From contig NZ_AP025506.1 of assembly GCF_024347595.1 (NCBI RefSeq), positions 1,612,001-1,676,000 on the forward strand: DNA of 64,000 nt, given 5' to 3'. Below are positions 1 to 9,231 of the stretch, piece by piece. A program made the translations under genes and the position numbers. The notes under the pieces were generated by a model that searched no databases, was not told the origin of the DNA, and saw nothing but the letters and a program-made list of their open reading frames with translations. Within the stretch, counting starts at the first letter, position 1. Every line of letters starts with the position of its first letter. This DNA is from Vibrio pomeroyi (GTDB taxonomy: Bacteria > Pseudomonadota > Gammaproteobacteria > Enterobacterales > Vibrionaceae).

Positions 1-191
1 TATTCGATGTGGACGACGAATAGCGCAAAGTAGGGCACATCTCTGAGTGTGATGTAACTCAACTTTATTTACGTTTCACGTCTAAAAATTCAACGTATTG
101 ATGCGAATAAGAGCAAACGGTTGATTCAAGTGTAATTTCTACTTGCGCCACAATAAATCAGTCGTTAATATCTTCCTCGTTCTAAAGGAAT

Positions 192-268
192 GCGTCCGTA
201 GCTCAGTTGGTTAGAGTACCGCCTTGACATGGCGGGGGTCGGTGATTCGAGTTCACTCGGACGCACCA
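192..268 (+). tRNA. tRNA-Val (GAC)
   Basis: Complete cloverleaf of 77 nt with encoded CCA. The acceptor stem pairs GCGTCCG with CGGACGC, the D-loop has AGCTCAGTTGGTTAGAG, the anticodon stem CCGCC/GGCGG holds the loop TTGACAT (anticodon GAC), and the T-arm contains ATTCGAGT. A second tRNA-Val with the same anticodon follows 70 bp downstream. Confidence 0.96.
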
Positions 269-338
269 TTCCTTTTTTAGTTTTTATTGCATAACTATTG
301 AGTTTGTCACAATGGTAGTAATAAGAAATTAGAACATC

Positions 339-415
339 GCCCGCTTAGCTCAGTTGGTTAGAGTACTTGCATGACATGCAAGGTGTCACTGGTTCGAGTC
401 CAGTAGCGGGCACCA
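339..415 (+). tRNA. tRNA-Val (GAC)
   Basis: Complete cloverleaf of 77 nt with encoded CCA. The acceptor stem pairs GCCCGCT with AGCGGGC, and the anticodon stem CTTGC/GCAAG holds the loop ATGACAT (anticodon GAC). The body differs from the upstream tRNA-Val in the acceptor and anticodon stems, so it is a diverged second copy and not an exact duplicate. It probably shares a transcript with the first copy. Confidence 0.96.
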
Positions 416-442
416 AATTCGTTCTTCATGAACAAACAAAAT

Positions 443-466
443 AGCCCACCTAGCGTGGGCTTTTTT
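443..466 (+). terminator. Rho-independent terminator of the tRNA-Val pair
   Basis: The stem GCCCAC / GTGGGC encloses a 5-nt loop and is followed by a run of six T. It lies 28 bp after the second tRNA. Confidence 0.85.
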
Positions 467-474
467 GTGTCTGG

Positions 475-1035
475 AATTCCTCTCATAACTGCTATACAAC
501 CTTCCAGTTCTTATGAGCCCCTGTGTGTCTTGCCAGACTGCGTTGTAGACCTAATGAGGTTTCATGTGTATCTGCATCAAGGGGGGGAATGTAGTCAATA
601 ACCATCAGCCTAGTTTTACTCGTCTATATCGCTTGTATGAAGTTAGGCGAAAGCTAAGTCACCTCAGGTGACTAGAGACGGATATTCACCTAAGTAACCC
701 ACTAGTGAGCTTGTAGATGACGAATCGACAATCCCGACTCATTTCCTCGAATTACTACCAAGCTCTTATCCCCCCAGATTTCGCGATCAGCAAATGACGA
801 ATAAGCGGATAAATACTCTTAAGTTATTTTTATCAATTAAATCGAAGCCGTGAGAGGTTATAGCTGTCGTTAAGTTTTAATTGGTGAGCTATAGAATAAA
901 CAAAATGTAACGACGTCAATTATATTTATTATCTATGATTTATTTCGGAACTATATCAAGATGTATGGTTTTATTAGTATCAATCTCGAAGTTGGCTAAT
1001 GTACCAGTACGTGATTACCAGAATTTAAGAGAGCG
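475..1035. other. Intergenic stretch, no gene seen
   Basis: I find no convincing reading frame with a ribosome binding site. The only structure noticed is a palindrome at 658-672 (arms GTCACCT/AGGTGAC) of unknown meaning. The right end is the 3' side of the minus-strand LysR gene. Confidence 0.5.
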
Positions 1036-1929
1036 TTATTGAGCTAAATCAGCAACAAATGTTTGCTTATATTGAGTACTGGTTTGTAGCTCCTTTTTGA
1101 TCCACTGATTAAACAAGCTAAAGTCAGAATGTATTTGCCAGAAAAGGGATGCAATAACTCGTTTACCAAAAAAGTCAGGGTGATCGGTAATAACCTTAAG
1201 TTTATGTTCTTTGATATTACCTTCAATAAGAAACCCCGGAACAAAAGCGATGCCTTTTTGAGCTTTACATAAATCGATGATGGTTCCTAAATCATCCAGT
1301 CGCCATAGGTTGTATGCTGCGATGTTAGACAAGTTAAGCAGCTCTTCACAACCGTCCATTAATAGCACTCGCTGTGACGGTGCGTGAGACTTTAAGGTCA
1401 CCAAGTCTTCATGAGCCACCCACCAGCAGTTAACGTGGAATAGCTCCTCGATGTTGAAGTCGTAATTGGTCTTGTGGTACGGGTTACCCAACGCTAGGTC
1501 TATTTTCCCTTCATTTATATAGTTACCTAACACGAAGCTGGGTTTCGTCACTACAAGTAAGTCTACATTCGGGAATGCTTCCGAGAATGCTAATAGTGTC
1601 TTCTTTACGTTTTTATTGAACACCAATGGATCAATACCCACGCGGTAAACTATCTGGTCAGATATATTCATCTGCTGGGCAACGGTGATTAATTCCCGAT
1701 ATTTTGATACCACAGGTAAAGATAATTGGAATAGGCGTTCCCCTTTCTCTGTTAACCAGACTTTAGAGTGTTCTCTATTAAATACATTGAAACCTAAGTC
1801 TGACTCAAGATTTTGAACAGCTGTGCTAACTGTTGACTGTGATTTTCCAAGCTTGCGTGCAGCAGAGCTAAATGAACCTTCTTCAACTACTGCTATGAAC
1901 GAAACAATATTTTCGAAATGTAGTTTCAT
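1036..1929 (-). CDS. LysR-family transcriptional regulator
   Basis: A 297-residue protein of typical LysR length. Residues 1-60 form the winged helix-turn-helix (EEGSFSSAARKLGKSQSTVS is the recognisable HTH block), followed by a long linker helix and a periplasmic-binding-protein-like effector domain. I chose the ATG at 1929 because the HTH then starts at residue 5 as in the family; a start at 1992 would add 21 residues without homology. It is transcribed away from the tad cluster with a 415-bp gap. Whether it regulates flp is unknown, although LysR proteins often control a divergent neighbour. Effector and target cannot be read from the sequence. Confidence 0.88.
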   Translation of the reverse strand: MKLHFENIVSFIAVVEEGSFSSAARKLGKSQSTVSTAVQNLESDLGFNVFNREHSKVWLTEKGERLFQLSLPVVSKYRELITVAQQMNISDQIVYRVGIDPLVFNKNVKKTLLAFSEAFPNVDLLVVTKPSFVLGNYINEGKIDLALGNPYHKTNYDFNIEELFHVNCWWVAHEDLVTLKSHAPSQRVLLMDGCEELLNLSNIAAYNLWRLDDLGTIIDLCKAQKGIAFVPGFLIEGNIKEHKLKVITDHPDFFGKRVIASLFWQIHSDFSLFNQWIKKELQTSTQYKQTFVADLAQ

Positions 1930-2344
1930 GATTCGACTAACCTTTGACACAAAGAAATTATATTTATTATTGTTTGTTGATTCGAAGAACAATAGCGTGA
2001 TGATACTTGTATTTCAACAGGTTTTATAATGAATAATAAAGCCTAATAAATTATCAATTGGGTTATATCTAAAGGTTATATAAGTTGTATATAACAAAAA
2101 AGATTGAGCTACATCTTACTTTTTCAAGTTTATAAATTTAAATTAATATAGATTTTTGACAGCGTTTTTAACTGTAACTCATTGTTGAGAAAAGATTTGT
2201 TACGTTTTCTTTTAACTTTGGTGTTTTTATTTTGATCAATTTTCGCTCTACCTATTGATAAAGTCGATAGGGGGTATTTTCCCCAGAGTGGGTGGGCTAA
2301 TTATAATGGCGACGAATTTTCAACAGCCCTTATAGGAACAAATA
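1930..2344. promoter_or_regulatory. Divergent regulatory region between lysR and flp
   Basis: AT-rich 415-bp region. A perfect TATAAT occurs at 2302-2307, 38 bp before the flp start, without a good -35. Just upstream is a small hairpin, GGGG (2271-2274) / CCCC (2281-2284). The flp start is preceded by the SD-like AGGAA at 2335. A single -10 with a poor -35 suggests an activator-dependent pilin promoter; this is inference. Confidence 0.4.
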
Positions 2345-2551
2345 ATGATTACTAAGCTATACGTGAAAACAAGCATGTTTTTATCACAATTCAAGAACGA
2401 TGAGCGCGGCGTAACTGCGATTGAATATGGTCTTATTGCTGTTGCAATGGCTGTGTTAGTTACTACAGCGGTAGGTGCTGATGGCTTTATTGGCAAGCTA
2501 GAAGGTGCTTTTGAACAAGTAGCTACAGCTATCGATACAGCTAGCAGCTAA
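2345..2551 (+). CDS. flp: Flp/Fap-type major pilin
   Basis: A 68-residue prepilin, the structural subunit of the Tad (tight adherence) pilus. A short charged leader ends in ERG, followed by VTAIEYGLIAVAMAV: the processing site G/V, the conserved Glu5-Tyr6 pair of Flp pilins, and the hydrophobic helix. The small hydrophilic C-terminus is usual. Processing is expected from the CpaA/TadV-like peptidase encoded next. A hairpin at 2598-2625 between flp and the downstream genes probably reduces read-through so that pilin is made in excess of the machinery. Confidence 0.95.
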   Translation: MITKLYVKTSMFLSQFKNDERGVTAIEYGLIAVAMAVLVTTAVGADGFIGKLEGAFEQVATAIDTASS

Positions 2552-2597
2552 CATCAAGCCTTATTGGCTAATGTAGAAGATATCGAGAGATATTTAT

Positions 2598-2625
2598 GCC
2601 AGACCTATGTTTACATTGGTCTGGC
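2598..2625 (+). terminator. Attenuator-like hairpin between flp and the rest of the tad operon
   Basis: The perfect 8-bp stem GCCAGACC / GGTCTGGC encloses a 12-nt loop and is followed by TTGGTTAATTT, a poor U-tract. The structure is better suited to partial termination or to protecting the flp message 3' end than to full termination. Confidence 0.6.
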
Positions 2626-2672
2626 TTGGTTAATTTACGATGTAAAATAAGATTTGTTCTAACCAAATTTAG

Positions 2673-3125
2673 GTGGTATTTCCAATTTTTAGTCATGAAT
2701 TGTATTTAGTGACTTTGGCAATATTGAGTATATATGTGTCAGCTACTGATTTTCTCTATCGTAAGATACAAAATTACGCCCTGTTCGTACTACTCTTCTT
2801 GCAGTGTTTCATATCCCCATTAGATATCCAAATTATGAGTTTCTTACTGATGTTAGGTGGAGGACTTATTCTATATAAGCTGATTTGGATTGGAGCGGGT
2901 GATATTAAATACGTCGTTATTTTGTCACTTACCATCCCTGTTAATGACTTATTATTGGCGTATATTCTGACGGCTTTTGCTGGTGGTATTTTAGCGCTTG
3001 CTTATCTAATAAGTAAAAAATTAATAAGAGGAAATGCCCATAAGCAAGAGGGTATTCCATATGGAATAGCAATTAGCATTGGATTTTACTTAGTAATTTT
3101 AACTCAATCTACGCCACATATATGA
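2673..3125 (+). CDS. tadV: Prepilin peptidase, CpaA/TadV type
   Basis: A 150-residue polytopic membrane protease that would cleave the Flp, TadE and TadF leaders. The two catalytic aspartates of the A24 family are recognisable: ATDFLYRKIQN near residue 27 and the GxGD-type motif GAGDIKY near residue 73. It has four to five hydrophobic segments. The N-methylase zinc domain of PilD is absent, as is normal for TadV. The GTG at 2673 is used as start because no ATG precedes the first membrane segment. It lies between flp and rcpC. Confidence 0.88.
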   Translation: MVFPIFSHELYLVTLAILSIYVSATDFLYRKIQNYALFVLLFLQCFISPLDIQIMSFLLMLGGGLILYKLIWIGAGDIKYVVILSLTIPVNDLLLAYILTAFAGGILALAYLISKKLIRGNAHKQEGIPYGIAISIGFYLVILTQSTPHI

Positions 3126-3147
3126 ACCTCCAAAAAATGAGCACATT

Positions 3148-3972
3148 ATGAGATCCCGACTGGTATTACTTGTGGCCATTGCTGCCTTAATCGTGGGTGC
3201 ACTAGGCGTTATCGACCTATTCAAAAGTGAGCCGCAACCGAAAGTAGCGGCTGAAACGGTCGTTGAAAAAAATGAAGAACATGTTGCCGTTTGGATGACC
3301 ACCAAAGCCTACGAAAAAGGGCGTGCAATCGATGCACAAGGTGTCGTTAAACAACAACTTCCTTTAAGTGAAGCTTTAACGTTGGGTGTTAGAGAAGACG
3401 CTCAAATCAGCTTTGCTCCTTCCACTTTGTTAAATCGCGATCTTAACGCCAGTGAGGTGGTATTGCCTGAATATCAAGTAACACCAGGTCAGCCTGGATA
3501 TGTTGACCTGTTGATAACAGAAGGCATGACGTTATACCCACTTAAAGTCAGTGACAAAAACCTGATCAACGATTACATCCGACCAGGTTCGCACATCGAT
3601 ATCCTCACAGTGAGTTCTCCTAATGCCAATTTGGCTGGAAATATCGATAAGCCGAAGCGCTTTCGAGGAGTGAAGGCCTCGATGTTTCTAAAAAATGTCA
3701 AAGTCCTCAACATCGGAAATGACGAAACTGGCGATAGTTCAATTACCGCCCGAGCGCCGAGCAAAGAGGACGGTCTGACTACGGTGGTCATCGAAGTTAA
3801 GCCTGATGAATTACCAAAACTCGCGCTAGCACAACGCACAATGCACATCGAAATTTATCGAAGCCAAACCTATACGCAACCTGAGGTCGCGGAGGTACGC
3901 AACATTATCGATAACTATACCGGTATTGCTGAGCTACGTGGTAATGAGAACAACTCTAGAGAGGCTTTGTAA
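3148..3972 (+). CDS. rcpC: Flp pilus assembly protein RcpC/CpaB
   Basis: A 274-residue periplasmic protein with an N-terminal membrane anchor (about residues 4-24). A SAF-like domain follows, then the RcpC core around GMTLYPLKVSDKN and IRPGSHIDILTVS. The family is thought to work with the RcpA secretin in the outer-membrane channel. The stop codon overlaps the rcpA start by one base, so the two are translationally coupled. Confidence 0.9.
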   Translation: MRSRLVLLVAIAALIVGALGVIDLFKSEPQPKVAAETVVEKNEEHVAVWMTTKAYEKGRAIDAQGVVKQQLPLSEALTLGVREDAQISFAPSTLLNRDLNASEVVLPEYQVTPGQPGYVDLLITEGMTLYPLKVSDKNLINDYIRPGSHIDILTVSSPNANLAGNIDKPKRFRGVKASMFLKNVKVLNIGNDETGDSSITARAPSKEDGLTTVVIEVKPDELPKLALAQRTMHIEIYRSQTYTQPEVAEVRNIIDNYTGIAELRGNENNSREAL

Positions 3973-5342
3973 TGATGCTCCATCATCGAATCAAGCAAGC
4001 ACTGCGTGTTTCCATCTTAGCAGCGTTGATTGGCTTACTTTCTATAACAAACACTTTTGCCGCCGATCGTTCCATCACACTCAACGATGGACAGCACATC
4101 AAATTTAAAAGCCCGATTGGCCAAGTCTTCATTAATAACCCTGATATCGTTGATTACAAAGTGATCAATGACAACACCTTGGTCGTCTTCGCCAATAGCA
4201 TTGGGCAATCGCGTTTGATTGTCTATGGAATTGACGATGAGGTGTTACTTTCTGATCGCATTATTGTTGATTTGGATCTAACGGATATTAGGCGCCAACT
4301 CAAATTTCATTTCCCTGACGCGAAAGTCAAGGTTCAGTCTGTAGGAGAGCAAGTCGCCGTCAGTGGTCTTGTTGATTCTGAAGCGACTCGTGACGACATC
4401 TATCGTTTAGTAGCAACTCTATTGGGACGTGAAAAAACCGAGAAATGGGACAAAACTCAGAAGCTAGAGTTTAAATCTGATAGCTCAAATTACGAAGAAC
4501 CCGAAAGCATGGTATTTGCCCGCAATATGACGTGGGAAGGGATCATCGAACGTATTGAAGTTGCGACCACTCAGCAAGTCAATATCAAAATCTCAGTAGC
4601 TCAGGTAACTGAATCGTTTGGACAAACCGTTGGTGTTGATTGGAGTTCAGTAGGCTCAAGTGTTGGTGAGTTTGTTTTCGACCAGTTCGATGCGGCAAAC
4701 CTAAGCACGTTAATCACAGCGTTAGGCAATGATCAGATTGCAGAGGTATTGGCTGAGCCTAACTTGACCGTGTTATCCGGTGAGTCGGCAAGCTTTCTCG
4801 TGGGTGGCGAAGTGCCCGTTATCGTTTCGACTAGTAGCAACGTCAACATTTCATTCAAAGAGTTCGGCATCAAGCTCGACCTGACTGCAAAAGTGCTTAG
4901 CCAGGACAAAATCCGAATGCAGTTAGCGCCTGAAGTGAGTGAAGTAGAAGGTTATGTTGAAGCTGCTGGCATCAAAGTTCCGCAACTGGCTTCGCGACGA
5001 GCCATGACGACTGTTGAGCTAGCTGATGGTGACAGCTTCGTTCTTGGTGGTTTGATGAGCAGCGCTGATCTAGAAAAAATGCAAAAAATCCCTTTCGTTG
5101 GTGATATTCCGGTGCTTGGTGCCGCATTTAGAAAAGCAACCACAGAAAGAAAGCGAACCGAGTTGATCATCGTTGCCACGGTGAATCTTGTTGAGCCGAT
5201 GAAGCCGAAAGACATCCAACTGCCTTACATAAAAAAGACCTCTACATTGGCGCGTTGGCTTAACGTCGATTGGGATGGCAAGTCAGTGACGTCTTCTGAT
5301 GCAACGATTCGCCTATTGTCGCAAGGAGGGTTTATCCAATGA
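3972..5342 (+). CDS. rcpA: Tad secretin RcpA/CpaC
   Basis: A 456-residue outer-membrane secretin through which the Flp pilus exits. A signal peptide of about 30 residues ends at TFA/A. An N-terminal pilus-assembly domain (residues 32-105) and a BON-like segment (about 110-150) follow. The secretin domain spans about 240-420, with the typical VPVIVSTSS, EFGIKLDLTAKVL and GDIPVLGAAFR blocks. Length and order fit CpaC. It overlaps rcpC by 1 bp and the next lipoprotein gene by 4 bp. Confidence 0.92.
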   Translation: MMLHHRIKQALRVSILAALIGLLSITNTFAADRSITLNDGQHIKFKSPIGQVFINNPDIVDYKVINDNTLVVFANSIGQSRLIVYGIDDEVLLSDRIIVDLDLTDIRRQLKFHFPDAKVKVQSVGEQVAVSGLVDSEATRDDIYRLVATLLGREKTEKWDKTQKLEFKSDSSNYEEPESMVFARNMTWEGIIERIEVATTQQVNIKISVAQVTESFGQTVGVDWSSVGSSVGEFVFDQFDAANLSTLITALGNDQIAEVLAEPNLTVLSGESASFLVGGEVPVIVSTSSNVNISFKEFGIKLDLTAKVLSQDKIRMQLAPEVSEVEGYVEAAGIKVPQLASRRAMTTVELADGDSFVLGGLMSSADLEKMQKIPFVGDIPVLGAAFRKATTERKRTELIIVATVNLVEPMKPKDIQLPYIKKTSTLARWLNVDWDGKSVTSSDATIRLLSQGGFIQ

Positions 5343-5818
5343 AGAAATTATTATTGATGGCGTTATTTACCACGTCACTTTTCGGCTGCGCCTCTGAGCA
5401 ATACTTTGTCGGACAGGGTTCCGAAGCCTTGGTGTACAAAGAGCACCACAGTTTTGAGTTTGCGATGAAAAACCGCGCTGAAACGACCAAACAGATTACT
5501 GCTTTGATTCAAGATATTGAGTCGATGGACCAAGAAGCGACCTATGTTGTGGATTACAAATCATCTCGCAGCAAACAGATGCTGCAGGCGATCTTCGAAC
5601 AATATCCTTCACACCTTATTGCACCACAAAGAGTGACGTATCGAAACGCTCAATTGTTGCCTAGCGATCTAAATATTCAGGTGACGTTAACGCGTTTGAA
5701 GACTCAAGAATGCAAACCAGCGCAGATTCACGTTCGGTTGAGACAGCAAGATTGTTTTGCTGAATCGATGCGTTTGAAGCAAGTGGCTTACAAGTCTCGA
5801 TTGGTAGGAGAGCAATAA
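5339..5818 (+). CDS. Tad-cluster lipoprotein (RcpB/CpaD position)
   Basis: A 159-residue predicted lipoprotein: Lys-rich start, hydrophobic core, lipobox LFGC with Cys17. The rest is soluble, with no motif I can name. Its place directly after the secretin and before tadZ matches RcpB/CpaD, accessory outer-membrane proteins of Tad systems, but sequence support is weak. It overlaps rcpA by ATGA, and its last base is the first base of tadZ. Confidence 0.75.
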   Translation: MKKLLLMALFTTSLFGCASEQYFVGQGSEALVYKEHHSFEFAMKNRAETTKQITALIQDIESMDQEATYVVDYKSSRSKQMLQAIFEQYPSHLIAPQRVTYRNAQLLPSDLNIQVTLTRLKTQECKPAQIHVRLRQQDCFAESMRLKQVAYKSRLVGEQ

Positions 5819-7059
5819 TGTTTGACCTAACGAAAGCATTAACAACCAAGGCCAAGCCAGTTCAGACCGGAACGACAGGTGTTGCCGGATGTACATTGTT
5901 CTATCAATCTCAAAAGTGTTTAGATCTTGTTCAAGAAGTCTTTCGATTTGAAGGGTGGAATGATCCTGCTTGTGTCAAAGCTAAAGCGGGTTTGACCAAA
6001 CTAACAGAGCAACAAAGCAGTCATATTGTGATTCTAGAGCTAAATGAATCAACCAATGTAGTTGAAGATGCTAAATCCTTCGCTAGCAAACTGCCCACCC
6101 ACAAAGGGGTGGTCGTGATTGGTAAAGAGGACGCTATTTCTACGCTGCGTTCACTTAAAGACATGGGTTTTTACTATGTTTTCTGGCCAGTGAACAAGCA
6201 GGAGTTTGCGGACTTCTTAACTCACGTGAGCAAGAACCTAAAGACTTTCTCTGGCGTGAGCCAAAAACGCAAAGCAAAGCGAGTTGCGATTGTGGGCTCA
6301 AAAGGTGGCGTAGGTACATCGTTTCTTGCCACAGAGGTGAGTTCACTGCTATCGACACAAGGTTCAGACACGATTCTCGTCGACCATCAATATGCCGATA
6401 CCAACATCGATGTTTTGCTAGGGCTAAAAGACTTTAAGCCACGAACCATTGATGAGTTCACTGCACCATTGCATGAAATGGATGAAGAAGGGGCATTGAG
6501 CTACCTATTCAACGCACGTAAAAATTTACGTCTGTTGGCTATCGATGGCGACATGAGCCAAAACGATGTTTTGAATTACAACCAAACGTTGTGTGAGTTA
6601 TTGGCGCGAAACACCAACTTCATCATTGAAGATTTTTCCGGTGGTGTGGATTTCAAAGTTGAACCTCAACTTTTGGTAGAAAACTTCGATGTGGTTGTGT
6701 TGGTGTTAGATGCGTCGGTGTCGTCCGTTAGAAGTGCGAAGCGACTGTTTGAAAAGATCTCTAGCTTGCAGCTTACGTTATCCTCTCGTACACGCGTGAT
6801 CACTGTGGTGAATTACCACCGTCCGGAAAATGCTTACGTTTTACAAAAGCCCGACCTGACCAAGTATTTGAGCGCCAATGTCGATCTAGAAGTGGATTAC
6901 TGCAAAGCGTTAGCGCACATCATTATTGATGGTAAACGAGGGCACAAGCACGACCGCCATATCAGTCGTTCAATGGAGCAACTGGTGAAGCTGATTAATG
7001 GTCAACCTATGGATCAGAAGGGCATGAATTCTTGGCTGAAAAAGGTGCGTGCTAAATGA
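5818..7059 (+). CDS. tadZ: Pilus assembly ATPase-like localisation protein TadZ/CpaE
   Basis: A 413-residue protein with an N-terminal atypical receiver-like domain (about 1-140) and a C-terminal ParA/MinD-like ATPase domain. The P-loop SKGGVGTSF begins near residue 161, with Thr-Ser where canonical ParA has Lys-Thr, as in CpaE-type deviant Walker motifs. It is expected to place the Tad machinery at the pole. The gene is packed between the lipoprotein gene and tadA with 1-4 bp overlaps. Confidence 0.9.
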   Translation: MFDLTKALTTKAKPVQTGTTGVAGCTLFYQSQKCLDLVQEVFRFEGWNDPACVKAKAGLTKLTEQQSSHIVILELNESTNVVEDAKSFASKLPTHKGVVVIGKEDAISTLRSLKDMGFYYVFWPVNKQEFADFLTHVSKNLKTFSGVSQKRKAKRVAIVGSKGGVGTSFLATEVSSLLSTQGSDTILVDHQYADTNIDVLLGLKDFKPRTIDEFTAPLHEMDEEGALSYLFNARKNLRLLAIDGDMSQNDVLNYNQTLCELLARNTNFIIEDFSGGVDFKVEPQLLVENFDVVVLVLDASVSSVRSAKRLFEKISSLQLTLSSRTRVITVVNYHRPENAYVLQKPDLTKYLSANVDLEVDYCKALAHIIIDGKRGHKHDRHISRSMEQLVKLINGQPMDQKGMNSWLKKVRAK

Positions 7060-8327
7060 GTTCTAATAAAGACTTATACCTCGCGTTTCGTGGTCAGATA
7101 TTTGAAGCCCTAGACGCAGAAGCGGTTCAGAAAATGAGCCGCCGAGACCTCGAATCTCAGATTCAAGCAGCGGTTGATCTACTGGCGAACAGTTACCAAA
7201 GACCGATCACTTCGATGATGAAGTCAGGATTGGTGAAAAGCCTTATCGATGAACTGTTTGGTTTGGGTCCTTTACAGCCTTTGGTTGAAGATCAGTCTAT
7301 ATCCGACATCATGGTGAATGGGCCAAACAACATCTTTTTCGAACGACACGGTAAGGTCAAAAAATCCGAAGTTTCGTTTGTGAACGAAGAGCAACTGCTC
7401 GCTATTGCCAAACGTATTGCATCACGCGTCGGGAGACGTGTTGATGAACTCTCTCCGACGGTCGATGCTCGATTGGAAGATGGCAGTCGTGTGAACATCG
7501 TGATTCCTCCGATTTCTTTAGATGGCACGTCGATTTCTATTCGTAAGTTCAGAGAACAGAACATCGGCTTTGAAGATTTGATTGGCTTCGGTTCGATGTC
7601 CCCAGACATGGCAAGAGTGCTGATGATCGCTTCGCGCTGTCGAATTAATGTATTGATCTCTGGCGGTACAGGCTCAGGCAAAACCACGCTGCTCAACGCT
7701 TTGTCTCAATACATCGCTGAAGACGAACGTATCGTTACGATCGAAGATGCGGCTGAACTGCGCCTTCAACAGCCCAACTTAGTGCGACTCGAAACACGTA
7801 CATCGAGTGTTGAACAGACAGGAGCAGTTACCCAGCGAGAGTTGGTGATCAATGCGCTACGTATGCGTCCAGACCGAATTATTCTGGGTGAGTGTCGTGG
7901 CTCTGAAGCGTTTGAAATGCTGCAAGCCATGAACACCGGACACGATGGCTCAATGTCGACATTGCACGCCAATACACCGCGCGACGCGATTGCCCGTGTT
8001 GAATCCATGGTGATGATGGCGAACTTAAATCAGCCTTTAGACGCGATTAGAAGAACGATCGTCAGCGCCGTTCAGATGATTGTTCAGGTTAACAGACTGC
8101 GTGATGGGTCTCGCAAGATCACGAGCATCTCTGAAATTGTTGGTTTGGAAGGCGAGAGTGTAGTGATGGAAGAGATCTATCGCTTTCGTTATGACGATGC
8201 GCATTACGGAGAAAACGTTAAAGGTGAATTTGTTACTGACGGCATCATGCAACGTTCTGAGCTAGTCAAAAAAGCGCAATTCTTTGGGCTCTATGACGAG
8301 CTTATCGCATCGTTTAAGGGGGCATAG
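7056..8327 (+). CDS. tadA: Tad secretion ATPase TadA/CpaF
   Basis: A 423-residue VirB11/GspE-type hexameric ATPase powering pilus extension and, in Tad systems, retraction. Visible motifs: Walker A GGTGSGKTTLLNAL near residue 203, Asp box VTIEDAAELRL, Walker B RIILGECRG, and the His box MSTLHANTPRDA. The N-terminal helical domain contains FGLGPLQPLVED. Length is normal. It overlaps tadZ by 4 bp, with only one base before the tadB start. Confidence 0.96.
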   Translation: MSSNKDLYLAFRGQIFEALDAEAVQKMSRRDLESQIQAAVDLLANSYQRPITSMMKSGLVKSLIDELFGLGPLQPLVEDQSISDIMVNGPNNIFFERHGKVKKSEVSFVNEEQLLAIAKRIASRVGRRVDELSPTVDARLEDGSRVNIVIPPISLDGTSISIRKFREQNIGFEDLIGFGSMSPDMARVLMIASRCRINVLISGGTGSGKTTLLNALSQYIAEDERIVTIEDAAELRLQQPNLVRLETRTSSVEQTGAVTQRELVINALRMRPDRIILGECRGSEAFEMLQAMNTGHDGSMSTLHANTPRDAIARVESMVMMANLNQPLDAIRRTIVSAVQMIVQVNRLRDGSRKITSISEIVGLEGESVVMEEIYRFRYDDAHYGENVKGEFVTDGIMQRSELVKKAQFFGLYDELIASFKGA

Positions 8328-8328
8328 C

Positions 8329-9231
8329 ATGCTTTGGGTTTCATTAATCCTGTTTGCGTTTGTGCTGCTTTTGATCCGAGATTCAAAGGTCAAAAACGTT
8401 CACCAGTTTTTCAATATTGAAGAAGCGGAAGCAGAAAACTTTAACGCTATCAATGTTAAGTCATTGGTGCGTAAGCAAGGATGGCAAAAGTTCAAAGACT
8501 CCATTTCACCAACATTAATGGTTTTGGGGCCGCGTTCGACGTTATACATCGCGATCTATATTACGGGCAGCCTGATTGCATCTTGGTACATCGTTACCGA
8601 TCTACTATCAATCACCAACACTTGGTTGGTGCTTGGTTCCTCTTTGATGTTTACCTTGTTTGGCTATCGTTTTCTGGTCACCAGAAGACGACGTGATTTT
8701 GAAAACACCTTCCCTGATGCGCTGAATATTTTAATGAGTGCAGTAACCGCGGGTGACAGTTTAATGCAAGCCATCAGTTATGTGGGCGATGTAATGCATA
8801 ACCCGATAGGCCGTGAGTTCAAGTTAATGGGAGAGCGACTGAAGCTCGGTGAGTCTCCAGAAGTCGTGCTTCAACGATCGTGTAAAAACTACCCATACCC
8901 AGAGTTTCTGTTCTTTACCGTGACAATTAGGGCGAACATCGCTCGAGGTGGTCAGCTTAAAGGTGTGTTAGCACGTCTGATTAGGGTTTTGGTTGACTCT
9001 CGAACACTCGAAAAAAAGAAGATGGCGATGACTTCGGAAGCTCGAATCTCCGCCAAAATCGTTGCAGCCATTCCTTTGATTTTTATGATTATTCTTAACT
9101 ACGTTAATCCCGCTAATGTGGATTTTGTTCTCTATGACCCCGAGGGAAGAATCATATTGTTTTACGTGCTTGGGAGTGAGCTTTTTGGTTTGTTCATTGT
9201 TTGGTTATTAGTAAGAGGAGTACGCGCATGA
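8329..9231 (+). CDS. tadB: Tad inner-membrane platform protein TadB
   Basis: A 300-residue GspF-family membrane protein with an N-terminal TM segment, a paired TM region near residues 80-120, a cytoplasmic GspF domain (FENTFPDALNILMSAVTAGD) and C-terminal TM helices. I start at the ATG at 8329 because the strong SD AAGGGGG lies 7 bp upstream; the longer frame from 8284 would overlap tadA and add non-homologous residues. It forms the platform with TadC. Confidence 0.92.
   Translation: MLWVSLILFAFVLLLIRDSKVKNVHQFFNIEEAEAENFNAINVKSLVRKQGWQKFKDSISPTLMVLGPRSTLYIAIYITGSLIASWYIVTDLLSITNTWLVLGSSLMFTLFGYRFLVTRRRRDFENTFPDALNILMSAVTAGDSLMQAISYVGDVMHNPIGREFKLMGERLKLGESPEVVLQRSCKNYPYPEFLFFTVTIRANIARGGQLKGVLARLIRVLVDSRTLEKKKMAMTSEARISAKIVAAIPLIFMIILNYVNPANVDFVLYDPEGRIILFYVLGSELFGLFIVWLLVRGVRA

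Noticed and set aside
1001..1010. GTACCAGTAC near the first LysR gene as another operator
   Set aside because: The spacing is 2 bp rather than 3 and it lies at a gene's 3' side, so it does not fit the motif.
7292..7696. A 134-codon open frame opposite tadA
   Set aside because: Antisense shadow of a strongly conserved gene, no SD and no family signal.
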